A stretch of 64,000 bases of DNA from Chloranthus sessilifolius. Taxonomy: Eukaryota > Streptophyta > Magnoliopsida > Chloranthales > Chloranthaceae. The notes below the pieces were generated by a model, which was not told the origin of the DNA, searched no databases, and worked only from the letters and a program-made list of their open reading frames with translations. This document shows, one piece after another, positions 36,201 to 50,941 of the stretch; the stretch's first letter is position 1; the number at the start of each line of letters is the position of its first letter. The translations under genes were made by a program, and so were the position numbers. The stretch is from contig CM037593.1 in the NCBI GenBank assembly GCA_021018995.1, forward strand, positions 41,553,810 through 41,617,809, in the 5' to 3' direction.

Positions 36201-39200
36201 GGCCATGAGAGAGATAAATCTAACAATTCACGACGTGTTGATGATAATGGGATCAAAGAGAAGATCACTCTTATGAAGAGAATGCTTAGCATTAATGGTA
36301 GATGAGGATGGTGATATCCAATCATGCCTCCATTACAAAGAAAATCAAGGGCATACTTTCTTTGAGATAGAGCTATCCCTTTTTTAAAACGAGCATCCTT
36401 AATCTCGAGTAAATACTTCAATTCGCCCAAATCTTTGTGACCTAAAAGATATGGCCAAGATCTTCACATAAAAGATGAATGAAGAGTCGTTAGTAAGGAT
36501 AATATCATCATCATAAACATGAAGAGTAGTATGATCAGTGACGCGAAGGTAAATGTTTATAATATGATCAGAGTAACATCTCTGATATTCCATGCTAATA
36601 CCACCCCATTAAAGCAAAGAAACTAATCACGAGGCGGCTGGTTGAAGCCATATATAGATTTCAAAGCCTGACAAACTTTCTTAGCGTCCCCATGAAATGG
36701 GAACTTGCACGAAAGTCAGATTAGTCGTACGAGCAAAATTGACATCATAATCAAGGCGATAGGTATTAGTGAAGCCATGAGCAACGAGATGAGACTTATA
36801 TGCGAATCACATAACAGCGCCATCCAAATTATGCTTCATAGCAAAGAACAATCGACGTCCAACAATTTTCTTCCTTATGGAAGCGAGACCATGTCCTAAA
36901 TGTGATTACTTTGCAGTGCATCAATTTTCTCCATCATAGTTGCCTTCCATGCAAGGTGAAGAAGAGTCGCATGGACAGTACAAGGTATAGAAACGATATC
37001 AACAATAGAAAGGAAAGCCCTATAGGAAGGGTACACAACTTGATAGCACACATTCTTGGCAAGAGGTGAGGAGTAACACACTAACAAACCCCCTTGCGAA
37101 TAGCAATTGTTAAATCAAAGCCAAAGTATAGGCATGTGGAATATCACATGTGATAGTAGAAATAGTAGGTGAAACAAGAAAGGGATGCAAAAAACAAGAT
37201 ATACCCACTAAATTTACCTTCTTGTATAACCGAGGCCATAGGGTGATAGAGTGATCATACTGTCGTCTGCGAACATAAAGATTAATTCCTTTTGCTATTG
37301 TCACGGAGGTGCATTCATTGTAAAAGGTAAAGGTATAGGAAGCATGGGACCAAACTCATAATTATCATAGAAAATTAAGATACTATTTCAAAGAAGGTAG
37401 CATCCATGGAAGTGAAGAAATGGTGAGAATGGGGATCATAACATTGATATCTGTGTGATATATTGGAATAACCAAGAAATATGTACTGAAGGGCCTTATC
37501 AGCCAACTTCTGACAACTACGACAAATGTCCTAAACAAAATGGGTACATCCAAAGATGTGATGCGCAATGAGAAACAAATGATCCCGAGGACACAGAGTC
37601 TGAGAGGAAGTATGACCATCCAAAACCTAAGTGGGAGTTTATTAATTAGGAAACAAGAGGTAAGCAAAGCCATGACCAATATGTCTTAGCCATTGCATAC
37701 CACGTAATAAAACCGAGTAACTCCAACAACGTGTCTTTTTATGCTTCGTAACACCATTTTGTTGAGAATCGTACGGACATGAAAACTAAATGGCAATACC
37801 ATGCTCCTAGAAGAATTGAATAAATGAGTTGGGAGTGTACTTAGCTCCATTATTAAATAAAAAAGCCTTTAAAATGACACCATACTGAGCACGAATCATA
37901 TATTGAAAATTTGAAACTCCTGAAACGTAGAGAAGACCTCATTCTTGGATTTCACAAGGTAAATCCAAGTAGCATGAGAGCAGTAGTCTTAAAAAAGTAA
38001 CTTAGTATCTAAAACCATTGTGAGATGTAACTGGGAAAGGACCCCAAACATCATAATGAACTAACCTCAAAAGTAGAACCACATCTATGCATGCGAGAAG
38101 GATAAGCATTCCTAATGTGTTAGAAAGCTCATAAAATTTTCTTAACTGATTTGCCAAGGTTTTAAACATATGAGTTACAGAATTGTTCGAGGAAGTCAAT
38201 TCAATCCATAGAAACATGATTTACTATTTATTATTTTCACTATCCACTTGGGTTTGTGCAAAAAAACTCTCCCAAATGAAAACTAATCACCAATCACACA
38301 AACAACTAAAAACTCCATAAAAACCGACCAATCCTTTTAATTTTCATGTTTAGCAAGGCATCCCATAGACCAAGAGGCCCCCAAAACCAAAATATGAAAC
38401 CAGGGGTTCTCGGTTAAACCCCCCGTTAGTCCATGAAAAACAGCAGTTAAACAACTCGTAAATATTTTAGAATAATGATTAACCATAAAAAATAGAGCTC
38501 GCAAAAATGTAAATATTGTACCTATTTGATTCAATATGACCTAGGGCTAACGTCGGCTCTGACACGTGCTGAGTAAACAGATGATGATGGATTCCTGGTC
38601 AATTCCTCTTACACCAACTTGGAGAAGAGAAAAGAAAATAGAATAAAAAGGAGAAGGAAGACAGAAATGCATAGTACGTGAGGCTCACTGGGAAATGAGT
38701 CCAGCTATCCTTTATATTAAACATTAATACACACAACAGCTATTTCACTACATCATACATATAGCACAAACACACCAATATTTCATTACACATACCATCA
38801 TACATATGAGACACACATGCACACATGGGGCTAATCGACATGCATTAGTCAATTTTAACTCTGTTATCTGTGTCGAAGATTGATAAATTGTAAAGCACAT
38901 ATGCTTCTATTTTAATGCTTTACTATAATAATTTATACATGTCATTATTTTCCTTTCAAAGAAACAAATTTTAATATTTAGAAGTAACTGTTTTTTCTTT
39001 AATCAAACTCACTCCAAACATTAAAGGAATGAGTTTCATTTAGAAAAAATGCTTTCAAATATTTTGAAAATACTTTTGAAATGTTTTGTTATGAATTGTA
39101 ACTGGTACGATGGGTCAAACAGGGTAGAATAAGGCAAGTGCACCCAGATATAGGAAATTTGTAGTAGTTTAGAGTAGAAGAGAATAACTACGGTATCATT

Positions 39201-42200
39201 GGGAGTAATAGAAGATTGGAAGGTGGTAAATCAAATAGTTCAAAGTCAATAAAATTTCAGCCCAAAACTCGAGAACTTAAGTACTTAACTAGAGAGCATG
39301 AGTACCTTAGCTGTCTTAAGCAAGTGCCTATGCTTACTCTCAGCCACACTATTCCACAAAGGTGTGGCAGCAAGATAGTAGAGGAATGGTCCCTTAGATC
39401 GAAGAAAAGCGTGACGAAGTTGTTTAAGCGCCATCCAACATTAGAGCGAAACACATTGATACTAGCGGAGAATTGAGTGTGAACCGCCACAACAGGGTCG
39501 AGGAAAATTTCGAGCATGTTTCAAAGATGATATATCATGTAAAGTCATGCATAATGAGTGTAGTTAACATAGTAAGCACAACTATTGTTAGACTAAACAT
39601 GTGCAGGGCTGCAAACAGAAATCTGAATGTGCTATAGAAATAAATGTGTTGGAGTAAAACAAAGGGACAAGTGTTTACCAACTTGCAACTGATATAGTTT
39701 GAAACATCGGAAGATGGTACAAATCCGATAACTCCTGCAAACATCATATAATGAACTATTGAACTCTAGAAGTATAAATATGACTATTTGTTCCGCTATA
39801 AAGCATATGAAGAGATTGAAGATGCAATATGCATAGCAGCTTGAGAGACATGATGAAGAGTGATTAGAGTCACAAGAATATAAGGATGCTCTAGATAATA
39901 AACTCCATCTCTACAGTTGATCTCAATCTACCGTGTAGAATTCTGATCTTGCACAATTCAACCAGAAGAGGAACATGAGATGTCATAGTCAAGATCAGCT
40001 AGCTTACTACCAAAAGCTAAATTCATCAATGGAGAAGTAACACTATAAACTCGGAGGCCAAAAATCTACTAGGTGAATCAGAGATAGGTGTAACGGTTCC
40101 TATTTAAGAAACAATAGAGAGAGAGAGCCATCATCAATAACAATATATGAAGACGATCGATGAGAACTAAATGTTCTAAGACTGATGAATTAGAAATTAT
40201 ATGATGGGAGTATTAGATTCAAAGATCCATCAACCAAAGATACTCAAGTGGAGGTGGATGAGAATGACTTGTAGAAGGATCCCATACCTACATATACTAG
40301 TGCATCTAACCAAGTTCACATACTAAGGGTTGCCAGGGAGACACCCTTGTCGAAGAGGAAGGTACATGCATTTTTATCATTGTAGAAAGCCTTTCAAATG
40401 AAAGTGATGTTGCAACAATGACAACATGAAAAGTAATCTGGCATGTTTCTTCATGTCTCCGATGTCCAAATGCCTTACGTGAAAAAATCACAAAATGGAA
40501 GACTTCTGATTAGGTGTTCAAGCTCAAAAGATAACAACATAATAAAGTCGTACAATCAACTTGAATAAGGAACCATCTAGTGTAGGAAGGGGATTACTGA
40601 TGCGGAAACTAACACTATGCTGATGCTATGGGCTGAGATTAACATTAAATTACTATAAATAACTAAGATACGAATTTTCGAACAAATGATCACAGAAAAT
40701 AGCAAGAATTTCAATTAAATGATTTTGATATAGCCTGAAATAGTGTTACTTTTGCGTACGTTCCTTATTAGATTTAGAAGACTAGGGTTCTTAGCGAACA
40801 ACTAGGTCTCCGACAGATTAGGGTTTCGAACGAACTGACAAGTGGGTTCTTTCAAATCCGCGGAATGAAAGGATTCTAGGTTGATGGGATCACAGGGCTC
40901 AAATAGAATAAAATAAGTAGGGAAATATTTAGAGCACTTACACATATCTCGGAGATAAAAGAAGATAAAAGGGAGAGAAAAGTTGACCTCACAGCAAACC
41001 GCACGCGGAATGAAGAATCACTCTTCAAGTTGAAAGAATCTCACCCTCAGAGAAACTTTGTTCAAAAGTTCTCTAGTTTGCAAAGCAAATTTTCATTAAT
41101 CATCAATACCAATAATTGTGTTTATAAGGCCTTTTATATAGGCAAACCAAAACCCTAGCGAATAAGTTTGAAATTAAAGAGTTGTAAAGCAAATAAAACA
41201 CTAAAATTGGCAAGTCTTGGACGCGTCTCACGGACGTCCGTCTTGTAGCCATGGACGTTCGTCCCCTACGATGCGCAACAAAACAAAAAGCTTCATTTCC
41301 ACGAACTTCAAATCACGAAGCCCACAGGACTCCGTGGATCGAGTAAATGCTTACGAAATCGTCGACTACCCTTTCAAAATGCTCATTTGTTTAGCCCCGA
41401 GCTTTCGTAACACCTTCACACGCTGCTTTCGCCTTCGATAGGTTACGAGCAGCTATTTGAATCGGATGTCACCATCAATTATGTTGTAGAATGGATCCTT
41501 TAATTGGTTCAAACTCATGTCTAAGCGCCATAAGAAACTAGAATAGTTGTGCACACCTTTGGTAGCAATGGAGATTTGAGGACTCTCTACATAAATCAAG
41601 GATCCATCTATGCTAACTAATCCTAATATCTCACTGCAGGGAATCCTGGATAAATCAATCTCCCTATTGAGTCATCCGGATATTGATATCCGCGTTGAGT
41701 CATTCAAAATTTCAAATAATGGTCTTAACTAATAGGGTAAAGCATCATTGGAATACATATACAGTCTGGTCAAGTAACCCCAACCCAGTCCTCACTGGTT
41801 GTGTGAAAGTTAGACAAATGATTGTGGTTGATTAACCAATGGACTTGGCAATCCAATAGTAGAGTTTTTTAGTTGTTTATTTGTATCATTGGATACTTGA
41901 GTCCCGGCTCTCTTGAGCAGACCCATCGATATAACCCCTAAATATTGCCCATATGAAAATTTTGCATCATAATTGTCCAATACTGATATTTTGTTCCATT
42001 TAAACGGACATTAATGACATTAAGCAGAATATTGGATTCCAAAGTCATGTCTAAGGGAGAGTTAACAATGATGGAGCAAAACCCCGGAAGGAAGATCCCA
42101 AGAAAAATCAAAGAAACAAAGAATAGGGTAGGGAGCTGGGGGAAAACAGGCTAAAGGAAAGAACAACTAATGTACATCGAAAATCAAATGTAGGCGTACC

Positions 42201-44640
42201 ATGTACAGTTGACTTAGACGGAAATCCTACATGACATCTAGCTAAAGAGGAAAAAATTGTCAAACTATCTAAAAATAAAACCTCAACCAATCTTCATGAA
42301 ACTTGTTTTGAAGAATTGATATGGTAAAAACGGTCTACCACTGAAAAGAGCTGACGAACAAGGCCACAATGTGAGAGAATCGGGAGATTCACATAGTTAT
42401 GGCTTGTCAGTGCAGCCCAAAAAACCCTTCAAATCACTATTTAAATGACAACTGTTTTTGGAAAAATTACCTAAAAAAACTAGAGGAAATTCCAAACAGT
42501 CTGGTACCTTTATTATTGAGTTACTACATGTTTACATCAACCATTGGTGTGTTGATGTCAACATAGTTATCCTTTTCTCTTTTCAATTCATCAATCCAAA
42601 TTTTTTATCTCAATTTTCAAGCTTCAATATTCATTGATGAAGATGCAGCCACAGTAAGATACTATGACATCTAAAGTACGAGATAAAATGAAAGGAACTA
42701 ATGTATTAGTGTTACTCAAAATGGCTAATACTTAAATAATACTAAATCTACACTCATATCCACAATAAGTTATAATACAAATACACATATTAAGACCATC
42801 AAATGGATTTGCACTAATAACTGATCTTAGTTAGAAACAAATATCATTCATTTTGAAGGAATGTTTCTATAAAATCTGTCTCCATGATGTGAAATTTTCC
42901 TACAGCCCTTTATTCTAAAGATGCATCCTTTTGTTCTTGTCTAGATGACTGTGACATGGACGAGTGGGTATCATAGGAATGAGGCGGTTCCCTTTGTTGA
43001 ATGGGGCCTGATGGGAGAATCTCAAACGCGTTCACCGGCTGGAACATTGACTTTTAATCGTAACAGCATGTGTGGTATAATCCATTTTCATCCTGTAGCT
43101 AGCTTGATGTATCAGAAAGCAGATCAGAAATGTTTATTTCGATTTTAGGATACTATCCAGTATGAATCATGTCTCAATTAATGTTGTTCTAACTATCTCA
43201 TAATGGTTGCAAGATGTTTTGGTTTTTTCTAACTGCCATTTAAAATGAAGAATGGTTTTCACATTTTGAAGTAATTTGAAAGGTTGAAATTAGCACCTGC
43301 TGTTCAAACTATAGTTTCTTGAATCTTATACTTTAATTGTGGTATGGACCAAACAGTTTCATAAATGTTACTGCTTCTGAATATGCCCTTCCTAATGAAA
43401 TTTCTCTTGTTACATCAGGCTCACCTGCAAGAACACTAGGGTGGCGAGATCCTGGTTTCATACACACAAGTTTCTTAAAAAACTTGTGGCCAGATTCAGT
43501 GTATAAATCTTCTGGAACTTTTCTACTCTCTAATATATAGGTTGAGAATATGTACAGATGTTGTTCTTAACAGTATGGTAATGGTATAGGTATACTTACA
43601 AGCTTGGTCATCGGTTATTCAACGGTTCATATGTTTGGAGCAAGCTTTATTCCTTCAAAGCATCCCCTTATCCTGGGCAGGATTCTTTGCAGCGTGTTAT
43701 CATTTTCGGGGATCTGGGAAAGGTGAGAATTTTAGTTGTTTTGCCTTAAGTGAGGAATTACTGCCAAAATACCACACATTTATTGAAGGAATACAGTTTT
43801 ACATCGAAAAAAATTGGAACAACTTAATCAGTTTGATTTCTCTGACATAAATCTAGTTACTTTGGACATTTGTGGAAAGTTTGCTGATGGTTCAATTTTA
43901 ATCGTTTTCTTTGGGTCAGTTTTATGTTCACCATTCTGAATGCGGTAAATCTCTTTTATCAGTTCTGTTATAAATGATTTTAGGGGTATTTCTTTCCAAA
44001 ATAAATAGGTTTTGTATGAGCTTTCTCGCTTATGTTTCAGGCGGAGCGCGATGGTTCTAATGAATATAGTAATTATCAACCGGGCTCTCTTATGACCACA
44101 GACCAACTTCTCAAGGACTTGGATAACATTGATATAGTTTTCCATGTAGGAGATATAACATATGCGAATGGATATATCTCTCAGTGGGATCAGTTTACGT
44201 CACAGGTGGAGCCCATTGCATCGGCAGTGCCATATATGATTGCAAGGTTTGCCAACTTGTTAACACATGTTTCTCCATTTATATTATCATCGCTGTGATC
44301 GTCATCATCACCGTCCTAGTTTTCAACTCATTCCTTTTTGGGTTTGCACTCTATATTACTCAATCGCTGTTTATGGATGTCGCTGGATAAAGAGGGGGCA
44401 GGGGGGGACTCTCTCTAATAGGACCCAGGCTAGGGTTGGGGGCTTCTCCCCATCTCCCTCTCCCCCCCCCCCCCCGCACTGGAGGGTATTCCCTTGTCTT
44501 TTTCTTCCCTTTGGTTTGCCTTGCGGCCTGTTTTTGCTTTGGTTGCCTTTATTTTCATTTGTCTCGGGTCGGTGTGGCCTTTTTTATTGTTCTCGTCCAG
44601 CTTCTCGCTGTTTTTATAATAAAATTATGAGCACTCACCG

Positions 44641-44693
<53 letters not shown>

Positions 44694-47600
44694 CTCCTCA
44701 ATCTTAATCTCGCTTTGCAGTAAGTCTTTATTGGTTTTCCCCTTCATGTTCCTTTCCTTTCCCTATCTATACTATATATAATGGAAAAGCAGGTGTGGCT
44801 TTGCCGAAGCCTAGTTAACTATTTTAGGTTGTAACTTTTTCTCTAGGAACATAAGTTACAATATTGACACAATTACATTTAATGTGAAATTACTCTAAAG
44901 CCCGTCCCTAGCATTGATAAAGAGGGTCTATGGGAATCCTTGAAAAATTAAAAATTACTTTTCATATTAGGAAGTATAGAGTGCTTAGGCCTATTACTAA
45001 AATGTAAAAACCACCTCTATATGCACAATCCTCAAGTCATCATTATTAGGACTTGAACATGAGAAGCCACAACATCAATGGGCCTTGAGACAAAAACATT
45101 TGTTGATCAGATGATCATACCCATCCAACCAATGATCTTTTACATGTCAAATATCTGTCATCTGTTTGAACTGTCTATTGGTAGCTGCTCTCCGATAGTC
45201 AACATTACCTGCTTGGGGTCATTTATAGGATTTTTCTCATCTACTTGTTACTTGCCATGTGTGGTGATGTGGACCGATTCCTTGGTTCTTGGACCCATAT
45301 TCACTATTTTTAGTATATATCGGATGTTCGACTATTTTCTAAATGGGAAAATATTTTTATTTCATATGTTGTGTTAGCTGTTAATTGTGTTGCATGTGTT
45401 GTGTTTGAATGCATCATGCACAACATTCATGTGTTCGAATGCATCATGCATCACTTAGTTTCTTTTGTCGATAGGGCATGTTGGCATTTCACCCTCAAAT
45501 AGGATTTGCATCCATTGCATACATTTCATAGTCGTGTTTGGTGTAGTATAGCACTTTATAGTCCCATGTCTTTCCTGTCTGTGAACTATGTTTGACCATC
45601 ACACATGCCTTTTACTGGCATCTATAATGTGAAAAGTCGATAATATGATCATGGGTCCTAACTTTTTATGGGTTTGTTTTTGTGCAGTGGTAACCATGAG
45701 CGTGATTGGCCTGGAACAGGATCCTTCTATAACACTATGGATTCGGGTGGGGAATGTGGCGTACTAGCTGAGACTATGTTCTATGTTCCAGCTGAAAACA
45801 GAGCCAAGTTTTGGTAACCACTTCTAGCTAGTCGAAAGCCAATATCATTTTAATTTCTGTTTGTTTCTTTTAAAATTTTGATGCAGAAGTATCTGCCTGC
45901 ATAAATATAAAGGAAAATACAAAATATAACAGGATGAACTATAATTTGTTGCTCTCTATGCTCATCGATCTTGACAGTCCAATCAATAGGTCACCTCTTG
46001 TATGGAGCATAAACTGAAAGCTGGACTGTTAATGAAGTTGTAGGCACTGGTTCAAAAAAATGTCCACTGATCGGGTAGCCTCCGGTTATTGTGATTTTTG
46101 GGCCATACTCCCTCCTAGAGGTGCTCACTGATTGGATGATAGCAATTGATGAGCACCTTTGCTGCTCAGTGGACAGAGAAGGCATGCACTGCCAACTTTC
46201 GCAATGTGAACTTCCAATTACCAGATTATAGTCTCTGAGAAGTTGAAACACATCAAATGAACTAGCCGACGAGCCAGTGGATCTCACCACGAGGAATACT
46301 AGTTGCCTTTTGCATTGCAATATGATGTAATTTTAATTGTGTAGTCTTATATGCCTCATTCTTTATCGGTGAACGGTTTGCCACCCATTTAGGTCTAGTT
46401 CAGCAAATAAAGTGAATTGCAGTTTATATCCATATATAGAATGTAAGTGGTTTACACAATAAAAAAACCTTGTGTAAACATTCCTATGTATAATGTTTCA
46501 GCCAGCAATTGACTCCCTACCTGCATCTCCTTCACTCTCCCCCAACGTAGGGCAACATATTTCTTCTATTATTTAATTCTTAAGAATCACTTGCATGGCA
46601 ACTACACTTTTTTTAAATTTCGTGGTCTATTTATGAGGAGAATTGAACTAGCAAACTGATTTGGCGAACCAAAGTGAATTGTATTATCCTACCCTAAATG
46701 AAGTGGGTTTGCTTGACAATGGCCAACTGTGAATCACAAACCCGAATTTTCCAACCATCAGAACCAGCAAACCTAGTAACATAGCTTGTAATCATGTTTA
46801 TGTTGACCTTTACAGGTATTCTACAGATTATGGCATGTTTCATTTTTGCATAGCGGACAGTGAACACGACTGGAGAGAAGGTTCTGAACAATACAGATTC
46901 ATTGAGAAATGCCTTGCATCAGCAGATAGGCAGAAACAACCATGGCTTATATTTTCTGCCCATCGTGTTTTGGGCTATACCTCCAACAACTGGTCTGCTT
47001 TAGATGGAACTTTTGGAGAACCTATGGGAAGAGAGAGCTTGCAAAGGCTTTGGCAAAAGTATAAGGTGGACATTGCATTCTACGGTCATGTCCACAACTA
47101 TGAAAGGACGTGCCCTATCTACCAGGTATAACTGAATTCGAGCAATTATCTAAATTTTTAGTTGCCATCTTGCATACAGAGAAACTAGTTTACGTGTTCC
47201 GTGCATGCACCAAGAGGATATCTTCATATATAACATACCCAATTAGACACATTAAGTACATATGAATTCATGTGATGTTTTAATACTGGTAACATCCGAG
47301 ATTTATATTAGAAATGTCTATATTGTGCACTGACGAAATAGATTCTCTTTTAAGGTTTCTAAAAAAAACTACAGTTATAAATGGTTACAAATTAATTATC
47401 TAATTTCTCATGGAATCTGAGCTTAGGATGGTTTAATAAATACCGTTTCTGGAAGATTTCTCTAGCGTTCTTATTGTTCAAAGGATCAGGAAAACACTAT
47501 CCACATGAATTACCCATGCCCATGCACAATTTGTCTCTCAACCAATTTGCACCAGTAATTAGAGATCTGATTCTAATCTCTTTATCAAATGCGTAGAATA

Positions 47601-50600
47601 ATTTTCTCGTTTTAGCAAATTTGCCACTATTTTGTAATAATTAAAATTCTCAAATAAGGAAGAGCTCTGTTTCTCAATGAGCTTAGATGCAAACTAGGAC
47701 CTTTGTTTCAGAAAACTGTACTGAGTTAATTAGAGAAGCAATTTCTCCATCGAAACTCAGAAGTAAAAGTTCAAATTATCGATTTCACAACAGTTCTCAA
47801 AAGGAAAACAGCAAAGAAATGGGAATTTCAAGCTACTATAAATTTGCCAAATAATTCATAGGCTATAGGAATTGCCAAGTTTCTAAGGTCTATATTTTTT
47901 CTTCTTCTCAGTGTTCTTTTTATCAGAAATGTTTTTTTCTTGTTGGATAGGAGAAATTCATATGATGTCATTTTATTGTACTTAAAGACAACTTAGGCCC
48001 GCCCCTGAACTAAGTCAAATGAAGAGCAAGTCTTAACTCGCTATTACTTTCCATTATCCAATGGGGTACTCTATGATAAGTCCTCAATAAGGAGTTAGCG
48101 ACACATTAACGTAACCCAATTTACCATTTAACATTGATTAAGGTTAGTTAGCAGGCATTAGTCATCTAACCATGATCAGCTTGGTTAGCTATTCAAAAAA
48201 ATAAGAGTAACACTTAAGTGGCTTCATGAATTATGATAGTGCAAATTGGAAATTACAAAATGTGCCTCAAAAGCTTTTGCACATGCATCCAGTTTGCACA
48301 TTGTACAAGGCACCTTGTCGGATATGACTACATGGTTAGGGCACAAGAAAAATGAATACATTTGGATGCCTATGCATGTGGATGAACTGGATATAATTTG
48401 TCACACCATACAACATTGGATTGAACTTTAGATGTAAAAGATAGAAGCTTAAGTTGAAAAGAGAGGAAACTTTTGTATTGTAGAATATGGGATTGAACTT
48501 TACACATAAAAGATAGAAGCTTTAATTTGAAAAGAGAGGAAACTTAGGTATTGTAGATTGTTCTAGGTTTTTCATGGTGATTAATAAGCAAACTCTTGAA
48601 TTACCCTATGTAAACCCTATCAGTCACATGCCCTACTCGTTAAGAGATAACTTACCTAATTAGCTGACATGTTATATGGTCCTGGACACCAATTTCATTA
48701 ATAACCTAGAAATTAGCTAATCTTATAGAAAGTAGTCCCACTTCGACGAGTGCATAGATGAGTTTCTCAGTGTTTATCGTGTGTTCACCCCAACCAAACG
48801 GTCCATAGGGCTTACTGGAAGATGATACTCTTAACGTCCTTGAGTTCAAGAATCAACATTATAATACATGGGGGTGGACTTACGAATGAAAGTCAAATAA
48901 ATGTAGTACATTACCAATTGTTGACTATATTACTTGTTTTCTCTTCTCATTCTGATTAGTAAAACAAGGTGGTGTTGCCATTATGCACAACTAAACTATT
49001 GGCTTTAACCCATTCCCCTAGATGTTTCAAATATCTAAAATGACACACCTACTCCGTTGGACAGAGACCCTGCCAATTTTTATTTTTTTTGAGAGTTGAC
49101 ATACTGAATATAACTCTATCAGTGATCTCTCTCAAAGGATGCACTTTAGACAAAGCTTCTCTGGATTGCTCATAGTTACCTAATTTCTGCAAACTTGAGA
49201 TAATTGAGCTTCAAAGGTATTTGTTTGGATATGTATTGTCAACCATATTCTAGACAACTTTCATAACTGTGCTTCAGACCTTGTCATTTGAATATCCCAT
49301 TATAATATTTACAATACTGACTTGCTCCATAATATTACCTCCGCAACATGCTTCAGAGCTAGTCCAATAGGGCCATATTTGGGCCGAGGAAGAGAAAAAA
49401 GAAGAAGAAAAGAGAAAGAGCACAGGACTGTTGGGCCTGTTGTTAATAATGGGCGTGAATTAAAGAGCCACGTGAGCATTTACAGGCCTTATTTGTCTTT
49501 AAGTTAATTTTGTGACAGACACATCGCATGATCAGTGTGTGATATCTGTTAATTAAGGAGAGATTAGGCTGTCAAAAGTATGAGATCTGTTAAAACAGAA
49601 AGTCCCTAAATAATAGGAATATGATATTAACAGACACTCATAAATTTAAAGAGGGCGGTGATTTGTTGACACTAAACAGGAAATAAAGTTCCTGTTATGC
49701 GACTGGGTGTTGACCTAAAAAGGATAGAAGAGAAAATAGTTGGGTGATTAAAAGAATGTGTGATGCAGAAAAAAAGGAACTCAGGGTATGCAATTGGATA
49801 AGACTCTGAAGATGGAAGATATTTACGGTCTGTTTGGATATTTTCCAACAAAATGGTGGAAATGAATTTGTATATCCAAATGATTCCAGCTCTTGGGAAT
49901 CAATAGGAATTCATTGCTTTTTGGTGTTTGGATTTAATAATAACACAGAAAATAGAAATGGAGCACCATCGTCGGTGTACATCTCACACATGAAATCCAA
50001 ACTTAAATGAGTACTTTTAAATTCACCCACTGAATCTTTGAGGACACCCATACTGAAACCCATTGACTCCTTTCAATCAAACAAAGGAGAAAGTTTTTTC
50101 GCTCTAATCTTTCAGACGATCAATCTTGAGATCATGGTGTACTATTGAACAATCAGTTTTTTATTTCAAGTGGCACATATTCCAAAAATGTAACCCTAAA
50201 ATCTGGTTTGAGTGCAATGAGCGCCGCATAATGTTAAGGTCACTATCTTCGGAATGTGTCGCAGAAATAAAAACCTGAGCATGGATCAAAATCTCGGTTT
50301 TTTGATACGTTTCGTCCAACTCCAAAACCGATACGTACCGGATGATACGTATCGGTTCTGGACGATACATACTGGTATTTTTCCTTCGTCACTTGAAGTT
50401 GGGGGCCTCACTGGTCGATAATTTGAAATTATTGGACGATATGGACGATACAAACGATAAATTGAACAATAATTTGACTGTTTTTAAGGGGCCCCGAGAA
50501 ATACCCTATTTACTATATCGTTCAGGTCCAAAACCGATACGCATTGGTATCGGACGATATTTTGATCCATGAACCTGACCGTATCATACTAATCCCATGA

Positions 50601-50880
50601 TCTGAAGATCACTCAAGTGAAATATTGGGGCGAAAGCAATCTTCATCGTCTGATGTAAGGCAGTCAATGGGTTTTTAGTGTGGCTTTCCTCAAAGATTTA
50701 GTGGGTGAGTTTAAGGTACCCAACTTTCTATTGAGAATCGGAGAGAGAGGGAGATAGGAGAGCGAACGAGAGCGATTAGGGAAGAGAGCGAAACCATAGA
50801 GAGAAAGAGAAATCGGAGAGAGATTCGAGGAGAGAGATGGATTAGGAGAGAGAAAGAGAAATCAAAGATTGGTTAAAGGG

Positions 50881-50941
<61 letters not shown>

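Larger units (their letters stand above)
25126..42944 (+). other. 17.8-kb phosphatase intron filled with transposon remnants
   Basis: The donor GTAAGT at 25126 pairs with the acceptor GTCTAG before 42945 and joins SWNE to MTVTWTSGY, the known order in the family. Most of the interior can be assigned to copia, LINE, LTR and MITE fragments listed separately. Most of these lie antisense to the host gene. Confidence 0.85.

Noticed and set aside
35879..40560. A single long copia element across the region
   Set aside because: Integrase motifs occur twice (about 38217 and about 39350), so two separate fragments are needed.
43337..43418. In-frame upstream extension of phosphatase exon F
   Set aside because: There is no usable AG acceptor before it, and the family has no matching residues between SMCG and SPART.
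44267..44644. 125-codon frame rich in Pro and Phe
   Set aside because: It spans a C run and low-complexity intron sequence between proven exons.
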